A stretch of DNA of 64,000 bases from Elysia chlorotica (taxonomy: Eukaryota > Mollusca > Gastropoda > Plakobranchidae): contig RQTK01000480.1 of the NCBI GenBank assembly GCA_003991915.1, forward strand, positions 105,829 through 169,828, read 5' to 3'. The notes beneath the pieces were generated by a model. It did no database searches, was not told where the DNA came from, and was given only the letters and a program-made list of their open reading frames with translations. Position 1 is the first letter of the stretch. Each line of letters opens with the position of its first letter. A program made the translations under genes and the position numbers. This document shows, piece after piece, positions 1 to 12,000 of this stretch.

Positions 1-467
1 TTTTAATTTTATATATAGGGCCTACAAATTTATCAAAAATCAAATTTGCTTTCCATTTTCAAGATTTCACATGCACACAAAATATATTTAAAAGATGCTT
101 AGTTTTAAATTAAAGGGCAATCTATGTATATGAGCTACTACCGTCCCAGGCTAAAACCTTTTAAATACGTTTATCACTTTGAGATAGCATCCATATTGCT
201 ATATTGGTTACAAGTGTTAAGAATATTCTCGCAAGAGATTTGAAAAAGAAAAATTTGAAGGTTGTGCTGTAGTCTAACTCTAATGTCAAATAATCAATAG
301 TAAAGCTATACAATTTGTTATATCCGTTTGACAAGATGTTTTTTTAGTGATCTACTCTAGATGACAAAATATCTCTTAAGAATCAATATTATTTAATTAA
401 CTTCCAGTGTTGTTTGTTTTTGTGTGTGTACCTTATGTTTAAAAATTTGAATTTTTTTCCCCCTCAG

Positions 468-3400
468 CTATGCATTTTTCCATGCAAACCGAAAGGCTTT
501 CAGCAATGTAAAAACATCGACCGGAGAAGTGTGGACACCAAGTCCTAACAATGCAACTGTGACAGCACCTAAACCAGATCATGTAAGCATCTCACTGTGA
601 CATGAAAATTAGAATTGATCATGCCCTTTGTGGGCACACTAGTGGTAATTTGATGTCATGAATTCTTCTTTCCTCCTCTATTATCTAGATGCTTTGAGAA
701 TTTGTTAGAATTTCTGTTGATATTATCATAGCAGATCGTTTTTGGAGCCTTGATCCCACACCGACCCCCAGAAAAGCTCTCTGTTCTGTGCGATAAATCA
801 TAAGGCCTGCCTCCAAACCAAAATTTTTGAAATCATTAATACAGCGCCTTATTCACCTTCTCCCATCTATTGTAAAATTAACTGTTTCCATGTGCATATA
901 TTTTTTAATTGTCAATATTGATGTGGCTTTATTTCAGTATCTTTTTTTAGAATGAATACAATGCAACACTGTTTGAATATTTTTTCACTAAAATATATAT
1001 GGCAAACTTAGAATCGAAAAGTTGAAGAATCGATCAAAGTTTCTCACAGATTTTTTTTACTCGATATAAATGAGCCCTTGGAATTTATTATCTATTTCGC
1101 TATTTTTTTCATAAATATATTCCATTGGGACAAACTTTTAATCAGAAAGACCTAAGTTTCTCAAACAATTTTGCAACTCTATAAATAATACAGCACAACA
1201 TTGGGGATTATAGCATGATCTATTTCATGTCACTCTCATGTTGCAGCTCTGGAGCTCACACCATTTGTTTGACAACTCTGATCAAGTTGTTAAGTTCCAG
1301 GGAATCCTGGACACATCTTTCATGGTGGCCTATGCAACGGTTTGTACATATATATATTCTTTTAACTCAAAGAAAAATAAAAATACTTTTATCTCTCCTC
1401 TTAATGGAATTTAATAATTTTCCATAGTTCGTGATGTGTCAGGTTAACTAATTTTTTTAACACAAATATGAAAGTTAAAGTGAAATATATTATTTATAAA
1501 GTTTAGATGTTTCTATGAGCATTATTGGAATTTTTTTTTTTTTTTAAAGGAATTTTCCTAAATGGACAATTTATAATGTTAGTTGAGGGGTAATTGTTTT
1601 AACACAAAATTTTGTGAGATTGTGATTTGTATTTTATATTATTCTTTAGGGACTTTTTCTCAATGGCTACATTGGAGACAGGTAAGTTGTCTATGATTTA
1701 GGTGTTCCAGAGTTTTTTATAACCTAAAATTTTAGAATGATATTTTAATGCATGCTACCTCTACTAAAAAGAAACTTTAAAAAAAAAAGAAAGAAAAATA
1801 ACACATTCACAGGTTATTTGATTCTGTCATCCAAATACTTTTTAAACATTGGGGTATAGAATCTATGTTTCAAATATCAAGATCTTGTATAACCATGGCC
1901 AAATGTGCTAGAAATATTCAGCAAGTTTGCTTGCTTTTGTTGTTGTTTTTTTTATTCATAATCATAGCAGAACAGCTAGCTTTGTATCTATTTTCCAAAT
2001 TTCAAGATGTTGTTTAACGACAGCCGACCAAATGTGCTAGAAATATTCAGCAATGCTTTGATGTCATCTGCTCCCACAGAGTCAACATGCGACTTCTCCT
2101 GTCATTTGGGATGGCAAGCACTTCCATATTGGTAAAAAAAAAATATTTAATTTTAGCTTCAGTGCTTTTCTCTTTTAGTTTTGTAGCAATTTCCTCTCTC
2201 ATACCTCTGACATCAGTGGTTCTGCTAACTATCTTATGATTTAAATTCATAAGCTATACCCATGCTGTCTCTGTATGGCAGCAAATAAAATTGTTAGATT
2301 TTAATCTTGGAACCTGTTCATAATATAGCCTTGCTGCTGACAACCCTCTCACTCGTCCATCTCAGAGGTATGCCATTTTGACATTAGCATCAATGTGTTT
2401 GTTAGAGATGTATACATCTCATGCTGAAATATGTTGATTTGTTTTTTTAATGAAATAAAGAAAAGTAATTGTATTTTTCTTTGCAACCATCTCAGATAAA
2501 ATCATTATTTTTTAATTGAGAAAAAAAAAAAAGCAGAGATATATGCAAGTGCTGACAATATTTTGGGTCTAGAAGCATTTCTTGTTATAACTGCAAAAAG
2601 TTTAAAGATGGTAGTTATCCTATTTTAAAATACAGAATACAGAAATCTTTATCCTGCATCTAGGTATGAGAATGTTTATATATCTATATATATAGGCTAG
2701 ATATATCTCTCCAAATATAGAGTTTTTTATGCTTTATTAACCTTTCTCCATGTCAGGTGTTTGTGTTTGGCTGTGTGTGTGAGTGGGCGAGCTTCTACAA
2801 CAAGTATTTCTACTGTGTTATCTGGATCCTTAACGGCCTCATGCAGTCTACAGGCTGGCCGGTGGTTGTCGCTTGCATGGGGAACTGGTTTGGGAAAAGC
2901 AGGTCAGATACGGCACTACAGCACTCGTTATTTTGTAGATATTGTTGTTATTTATTTCTGTGGTTTCTGGGCTTACCCTGTTTTGTCTAGAGCCATAAAG
3001 AAAAAGGCAGCATTTCATTGTAGCTATGTTATGGTTGAATACATTGGTGTTGGCAAGGTCAGATCCTGGGGGAAGGAACTGTTGTCTAAGTAGATCATAG
3101 GAAATGTGTGTGTGTGTGTTCCACAGCACATCTCCCCCTAAATCAGGGGGGCGCGGTGGTCCAGGAGTAGAACATTGGCTTCCGACGCAAAAGGTCCCGA
3201 GTTTGAATCCTGGCTGTTGTGTTCCCTACTGGTTGGGTCGGTGTCAGTATAATGTGACCGGCTGAGACAGGTTATCATGGTATCCCTGCCCTGTCTCGTG
3301 TGTGGCAGCACATAAAATTGTCAGACGTCGGTATTGGGGCACAACCACAATATAGCCTATATAGTGCTGCTGTTGGACGTTAAACCAACCCAATCAACCA

Positions 3401-6015
3401 ACCAACCATCCCCGTAAATCATTTTATAAACCTTTCCGAATAAGCCAAGCTGCTGACCTTGAACGTAGATTAAGAAACCAACAAGCCAATCAAAAAGCAA
3501 TGACAACTTATTGTGTTTCTCCCACTGTTTCAGCCGTGGTCTCTTGCTGGGAATCTGGGGCTCTTGTGCCTCAGTGGGCAACATCATGGGAGCTCTGCTG
3601 GTGTCCTCAGTGCTGTCCTATGGTTACCAGGTATACTTCTGTCCATTGTGTTTGCAGACGAGTAGTTGTAGATCATTTCTTTTAACGTCCAGCGTCAGCA
3701 CTATATAGGCTATTGTGAACAGTCCCAAGACTGACGTCTAACAATTTTATGTGCTGCCACACACAAGACAAGGGGATACCATGACTCCTGTCTCAGCCGG
3801 TCACATTAAACTGACACTGATGTAACCAGTAGGGAGCGAAATCGCCAGGGCTTGAACCACAGACCTTTTGCGTCGGAAGCCGATGTTCTACCCTAGGGCT
3901 ACTGCACCCCCACTTACAGAGGAATTCGTATACTGTGTAGAACTATCATTATAATAAAGCAGTCACCAGCTGGAACTAACAGATACAAAAAATGATGTAG
4001 GGTATTTTAGCATATAAAACTTTTCGACTTTCACTATGCAAATGACAAGGAACAGTTTACAAACATCAGAAAGAGGGTAGCAATATTGGACCTGGGTAGA
4101 ACATGTGTTCGTGTTTGTGATAGAATATGATAAAACAGTCTCCAATTTGAATGTAATCAGAACAAAACTCAGAATTTACATGTGTTATTTAACACAGAAA
4201 ACATTTCAGCTTTATTGATGAGACTTCTTCGTTAATAAAATATAAAACGCAAAATGAATTTTATTGATGGGTTTGGTTAATTTATTTGTAGAAATCTGAT
4301 TTCTTCTCTCTGGGCTTGTAGCTAGTTTTCATAAACTTTTTACAGTATTTATAAGTTTTTTATGGGTTTTTTATGTTTTAGTAGAAGTTTATAATACAAA
4401 TGTTCTTACAGTCTTCATGTTAATTTTTTAAAAGATTTTTCTTTTGTCTTTTGTACTTTATCACCTTTTTTTTCTTGATATAAAAAGAACATATATGTAT
4501 ATGCGCTAAAAACGCCAAGGGCAGAAGTAGAGATAAAAAAATTAAAGAAATGCCATTCAAGCTCTAACAACCTTAATTTATGTAAGTTCCTACATAATTT
4601 CATGATCAGCAGATTTATATGTCCGATTTTGTCCCCTGTAACTGGTTGGGTCTGTGTCAGTATAATGTGACGGGCCGAGACAGGAGTCATGGTATCCCTG
4701 CCCTGTCACCTGTGTTGCAGCACATAAAATAGTCAGATTGCAGTTTTGACGCCCGTCCACAATATAGCCTATTATAGTTCTGACGTTGGACGTTAAACCA
4801 ACCAAACTCTTAAATCATAAGTTCCTCCTGTAATATTATTATTGAAACCATCAGATACTGGGCCTGTTGGGCATTTCTTTATTTCCCTGTATAAATTTAT
4901 TTGTTACAATTGTACATGTATCCCACAATTGGGGGACAAACTGGTGCAAGTGATAGAGCATTGGTCTACCTTTCAGGTGCATGATCGATCAAAAATTTAT
5001 TTGCCCTATTTTGCCCCCTACTGGTTGAGTTGGTGTCAGTATAATGTGACCAGTCATGACAAGAGTCCAGGATCTCCCCGCACTATCTCTGTATGGCAGC
5101 ATTTGGACGTCAGCCTTGGGGCCCGTCACCAATTTAGCCTATATAGTGCTGACACCAGACGCTAAACAACACACATAAACCCTGCAGTTTTTTCAATGGT
5201 TTCCCTTTATATACCCACACTGTTATTTGCTGTTTCTTTTTGTAGGTTTGAAAGGGCCAGATGATGAAAATGCATATGATTCACAACAAACAAGCAGTGA
5301 ACAAAGGGGTGAGTGAGCCTTCCAATCCTAAATGCTGTGTAGAAATAGAAATTTGATGAAATAAAAGTTTACAATATATATTACAACAATTCAATTAAGA
5401 TTTTTTTTTTTTCTTGATTTATAACGTTGATCAGCAAAATAAAGCTTTTATCTTACAATTTATTTTGTGTGTGGCTAGATTCTACATGAAGCCAGACTCT
5501 CTGTGTTAAGCAACCTTAAAAGATTTTGATTTGTCTGATTTTAAATTTTACGGGGATAAATAGTCTGCATTTCATTGGCTTACACTATACTGGTTTTAAT
5601 TGAAACCTGCTTTTCGTTATCATTTCTTTCTTTTTTTGTTTGTTCTGAAATTCTTATAGACAATCCCAGGCCAGGGTTTCTAGTGAAAGAGAGCGCTTTT
5701 CAAGTGGTCAACCATATTTTATTTTTATTTAAGCATTCAAAACCTTCATTCTGAAAAAATGCTCTTTTTATACATGTTTTTATACCAATGAAAGAAAGTC
5801 ATTAAAATTTGTTTTACAAGTAGTTCAATGTTTTGTAAGTTTGTTATTGAGTTTTATATGAATCAGAGTCCCGATCAAGGAAATCCACTTGAAATGCTTT
5901 TGACAATCAACTCACCATTTAATGACTTTTTACTTTATTTTTTTTAATGAACTAGAGCCATTGTTGAAAGAGGAAGAGGACACCATGTTACCACAAGGCC
6001 ACAACAACCTCAGTC

Positions 6016-6046
<31 letters not shown>

Positions 6047-9000
6047 CGTTATGCAAAGCATCCAGGGAGACGGCCAAATGAAAAACCCGTTGGCAAGCGA
6101 TGTTTCCTCTGGGTCACAGGAGGTGACCTACAGCTTAAACAACGGCCCTCCTTCATCTCTATCCTTTTGGAAAGCCTGCCTCTTGCCAGGCGTTATTCCT
6201 GTGAGTTTAATCATTTTCACCTGTGTTAATATACGGGTTGCGTCTAAGCTTAGTTGTTTATTTTTTTAATCAGGAGCTCTTGTTCCTCAGTCAGTGCTGT
6301 TTAAAGATTTTGTGTATAAAGTAAAACCGTAGTCATGTAAGATCATAAGTAGAGAAATATAAGTGTGTTTGCATTGGACCCTACCAACATGTTTCCTACA
6401 GTTAGAGTACATCTCTAACAATGTCTATACCAAATGCTATGTGAGTCACCTTGGATCTTTATGAGTATTGCTTAATGAATATTAATCCGGCTGGGATAGG
6501 GGTGGAGTATATTTTTCTCTCATTAAACATCTTTTAGCATAATAAAACTTAGCAGAGTGTGCTTGTTTATTTCCTCACTAGTACACCTTGTGGTAAAACT
6601 AAGCTCTATGTGTACGTAAATATTCTTTACTCGTCAGTTTTAGGGTTTGGTTGATTTCATTTTAATGTAACTGATTGAGACACAAGTATTCCTGCACTGT
6701 CTCTGTATGGCAGCACGTGAACTTCTCAGTCGTTAGTCTTGGGGCCCGCCAACAATATAGCCTTTATAGTGCTGAAGTTGGATGCTAAGTAACAGCACTT
6801 AAAAATTGACAGATGTCATACATATGTCTCAACTCGAATATATGGCTGTTTACCGACTGAGCCAGAAGTTTCTCTGCACTGTCACTCTTTAATTGTCTTG
6901 AAACCCACAAGTGATTAAACCACATTGCTGACAGTAGAAGTTAAGAAATTAAGAAACCAATCTTTACCCATACCATTTTACTTGTTTGTTCCCTCAACCA
7001 GTATGCGCTGTCGTACGCGTTCCTCAAGCTGGTGAACTACTCCTTCTTCTTCTGGTTGCCGTACTATCTCCATAACGCGTTCGGCTGGGACGAGAAGGTG
7101 GCAGACCAGCTCTCCACAGTTTATGATATATCTGGGATTGTTGGTGTGTATTGTTTATCTTCATACTCTAATTTTGGTTTTTGTCGTATAACAATGAACA
7201 AAAATGAGAAGAAAAGAAATAGAGAAAGAAAATTTCTAAAATACTTTGTTTTTGTAATATCAATTGAAATTATTTTTTTGTTGTTGTTTACAGACAGACT
7301 TTACTCTCTTGCTCTTTCCTTGCTTTGCCCTTCTTCTTTACAACAGCAATACCTTTTAAGGCATAAGTGGGTTATTTTTTTGTTTTTTTTTGTTTGTTTG
7401 TTTCAGAAGTTAAGTATTTGAATGGAAAAAAAGTTTTAAGAAACATTATTTTCTTCTTATATTTGATATAGCTTTTTTAAAAGTCTTTTTTAAGAACATA
7501 GTTTTTACTCTCGCCCTTTCCTTGCTTTGCCCTTCTTCTTTACAACAGCCATGTCTTTTATGGCACAAGAATTTGTATGTTTGCTCTTTTTTTTTTTTTT
7601 TTTTTGGAGAAATGCAAAAAGTTCTACAGATGTTAGGCATTTTTATCAGCTTTTCAAACTCTCATAGGCCTCAGGACATTCAAAATTATATAATTTTTAT
7701 CAGCCGTTTTTATAATATTTCATGTACGATTCTTGCCAACTCAAACAACTTATTTCTTTCCAACCTCTTCTCTTCAAACAACAGGTAGCATAGCCATTGG
7801 ACTTGCGTCAGTAAGTACTGTTTTGTGATCTAGGATTTAGAAACAGAAAGTAAGAAAAAGATGATGACAGACAGACACACAGGTGGACAGACAGACAGAG
7901 GGGAATATGCTTTTAGTTTTTAACGTACTTTCATAGCTGAAAGTTTCAGTAAATTATAAAAATAATAACCAATGCTGGAATTGAAACCCCAGAGTGTAGT
8001 GTTAATGTACTATTGAAATATTATTAATAATTTATAGGCTTAAGAGCGCTTATTGTCTTTACAAGAAGAAATATCTATATCTGTTTTTTTTTTGTAATTT
8101 AATCATTTGTTATGTGGTTCAATGCAGTGTTCTTTGTAAACCCTGTGTATTTTTTTTTCTTTTTTAATCATTTAATATCCCTTCAACCTGAGAGGTTAGT
8201 AAAGTTTTATCTTACCTTTTTTCTTAATTACTCTGCAGAAGAAGCTATGGAATAAAAGTGCATTGTCTTTGTTGTTGAATAGCAATCCCACTTCATAGAC
8301 TGTTCAATCATACATATGAAGCTGCTGGAGAAATGCATGGAGTTTTCAGAATGTCAGAGTTTCTTGTTTTTACAGAAATTGTTGTTTTTCTCATTACCTG
8401 AATCTGTAAAGATGAGAAGAAAAAAAAATGGATTGATAGAGATATTTTAACATAACACCACACAAACTTAAGTTTGAAAATCATTAAGCACAAAGGAAAG
8501 TAAAATTTATGACTTTTCTACCCCTTTTTTAGATGTGCACACATTATTATGCTGATACTATATCTGATTTTTCCCCCCCATCCTCCACCTCGTCTACCTC
8601 GATACTTACAGGATTGGCTCGGCAAGAGGACTGTGGTGATTATGCCAATGCTTTTACTTTCCATTCCAGCGCTCTGGTTTTATCAATGTGAGTCTCTGAG
8701 GTACTTAAGAATAAGTATTGGCTTCATGATTTATGTTTCTCTCTTCTCCTTCCTCCTCCACCTCTGCAGCCTGTCTCTTCTCCTTCCTCCTCTTCATTCT
8801 CTCCCTGCCTCTTCCTGTTGCTACTGCTATGGTAGCGACTACTATCACTACAGCTAGCTCTGTAATTGTCAATGTCAGTGTATCAGCAATTAATGTTACT
8901 GCTGCCTTCCTTGCACTTTTATCTATTACCAAAACAAATAGTTTTTTTGCTCTTATAGTTTGTTTTTTTTGTTTTATCTCCTTCCCTCTTTTTTATAAGT

Positions 9001-12000
9001 AATAATTATTTCTTGCTTGTATTGTAATTAATCAATATGTAGTTTGCTTTTTGTTGTTTTTTTTAGCTTATCCTCATTACCATATTCTTCAGAAATTTGT
9101 TTGGCACTAACTATATCACTACCAAGGAATGACCTTTTACTAAATTTTGTTTTTTCTACTATTGTTTTTACTACTGATATTTTCTATTTCTGAATTCTCC
9201 TTCCTCCTCTTCATTCTCCCCCAGCCTCTTCTTCTTGCTATTACTATAGTAGCTACTACCATCATTACAGCTATCTGTGTAATTGTCAATGTCAGTATCT
9301 CAGCAATTAATGTTACTGCTGCCTTCCCTGAACCTTCATCTATTACCACAACAAATAGTTTTTTTGCTCTTATAGTTTTTGTTTTTTAATCTCCTTCCCT
9401 CTTTAAAAAAAAAAAAATTAATATTTATTCAATTGTCTTGCTTGTATTGTAATTAATCAATATATTTTTTTTGTTTTTTTTTTAATTTTTATCTGTTGTA
9501 GTATTCAACACCTTATTGTTTGTTTCTTTTTTTTCTTATACTATATAGCTTATCCTCATTGCCATATTCTTCAGAAATTTGTTTGCACTAACTATATCAC
9601 TACCAAGGCATGACCTTTTAATAAATTATATACATGTATTTCTACCATTGTATCAATATTTTATATTTCTGACTTTTTGTGTAAAGTGTTGCCTGTCAAA
9701 CCATTGTTTTTTGACTGATCTGTAAGTGACTAACATGGTAAGTTTTGAGCAGAACCTTCTCAAAAAATCAAAGGCATTGAAAGCAAAGATATGTGTGCTT
9801 CTGTGTGTTTTCGCCTTGCAGTGCATGTAGTCTGTCAGAATTTGATGCATACTGTTACAGAGATTAGAACAAAACGTTTTGAAAAAAAAATATATTGAAA
9901 ATGTTATTAAGGTGTCTTTATTTTTTTATATGAATAAAATTAACATATCGTCACAGGGCTATGATTAAGGTGATTAAGGCATAAGTTACTTAGTTCGATC
10001 TGTTGGTACTTTTAGGAAGGAAAAGGTTTGAGGTGAAATGTCTACTTGTGACTCCCCATTTTACATTTTCAATCATCTTGTCATTGCAAACCTTTTTTTT
10101 TTCAATTTGTGCAGATGTTTTGAAAATGACTTGGCGCATGAAATAAGAATGTCGAGAAAAGTTGAAGAACTTGGGAGATTGAATGTTATTTAGGTTGAGG
10201 TTTCTTTTTTTTTTTTCCAGTATTATGTTTCATTGATGTTTTTTAATGTATGTGATATCTTGTAATATTATTTGTCTTTTTTTTCAAGTGCATATTTTGC
10301 CTGAAACAATTTTTTTTTATCGTTATTTGTGATATCAAGTGGAGGGCAAACAACTTTTTACAAGAAGTGCCGATGTCAAAACAAAATCTAAAATGGCTTG
10401 GAGAATGTTTTTTTAGTTCTGATTTAAATTGTTTGACTTTCAATTTTGCTGATCAGAACTGTGTTTGCAAGCATTAAGACAAACATTTAAGCATGTTCGT
10501 AAAGTTTGTCTTCAAAAAGCGTAAAAGCTAGAAGCTAGGATTTGCTTTTTTTTTTTTAAAGCTGGAGAAATTCAGAACATTATTATAACACAAAGTTCTG
10601 ATTTCTAGGGTAAAGGAACAATTACAAACCCCCCAGAGATATTCGGAACTAGTCTTACCTTTTATTACTCTCTCAGCTCCACGTCCCTGAAACACCAGTA
10701 GTCTAGCTGTTGGCTATGGCCGTTAAATCTAATAGTACATCACAAGAGGTCTCCTCACCTCTGTTGTGAGGTCTCTGTGTTAGAGTAAGTGTTACCTACA
10801 GGGCTGTAAGTACAACCTTGTGGTAGAATAAGAAGGCTTACGGCGAGCTGTAAGTTACTGCAACATAGTACTTACAATCCTCAGTGTATATTCTTTTACT
10901 TATATACTTTTTAAATGGGTAATATGAGTAATGCATACAATCTCAAAGGAGAAATCTGAATTTTTAAGAAAAATTCCCAGTTAAGTATAATTATTTAAAA
11001 TTTAAAGAATCTCTTGTAAGTACTATCTCACCCCTTCCCTGCTCATAGTGTTAAGAAATCTCCACAAACGAAATGAAACTGTCTCATCACAAATGCGAAG
11101 GAATGAAGAGCATGATGAAGATTTTCAATTGTTCCGTCTTGCCTGTTTTGTGCATTGCCTAAGTTTGAAGGGATTGCCACAGATTTAAGAAGCTTGAGCA
11201 TGTATTTGAATAAAATTAAAAAAAAAAAAAGATTTTTTGAATTACTATAAAAAAAGAAGAAAACAAAATGTGTTAAGACAATTACCTATACAGCCTGTCT
11301 GGCTGATTTTCAGAATCCTCTCATGTTGCTGGAATTTTCAATTATTGGATGGAACATCTGAAGTTAATTTTATACCCTTGCCGACAAGCAGCAAAGTAGT
11401 ACAAGAATTCTCTGAAATTGGACTCTCAAAAAAATCAAGAGATTTTTTATTTGCGGTGTACTGAGCGAATACTAAATGGACCAATTTAAGCAATGAGCAT
11501 TTGTAATCCAGCTCTTTTAAAAACAATCTTTGAAATTATATCATTATGTAAGCCTTATTATGAATATAAAATTTGAAATGTTTTTTTCGTTGTTTGTGTT
11601 TTTTTTTTATCAAGGGAAGACTGTGAGGTTGAATGAACAAGGTTAATATTTGCCCTAATGATCCTCTTCAGATAGGAAATAGTATTTTTATTATCACAGA
11701 TAGATCTACCCTTGAAGTTTAGTTGTGTAAGATTGGTACACACAAACATGTGTTCACTTTATGTATGAATGTTTGATCATAAGAATGGCATAGAAGCTTA
11801 TGGCCAATGTCTGATAATAGTGAAACTACATTTAATTAAATTCTGGTCTCAACATGAGCTTAAAGATTTCGAATACTTAGAGAAATGGAGCACTCTTTAG
11901 TCAGTTCTATCTAATCTTATTTTTGCTTTAGTCAGTATTCTTTCAAACATTCTTGTTATATTTAAAGTTTAAAATTTTCTCTCTTAAACGCTAAGCCAAT

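Noticed and set aside
3146-3215. Functional tRNA gene
   Set aside because: The A and B box-like blocks belong to the head of a dispersed SINE and do not form a complete cloverleaf that I can see.
8549-9389. Leu/Ser-rich ORFs on both strands in an SLC37A3 intron
   Set aside because: They come from a CT-rich tandem duplication and read similarly on both strands, with no family resemblance.
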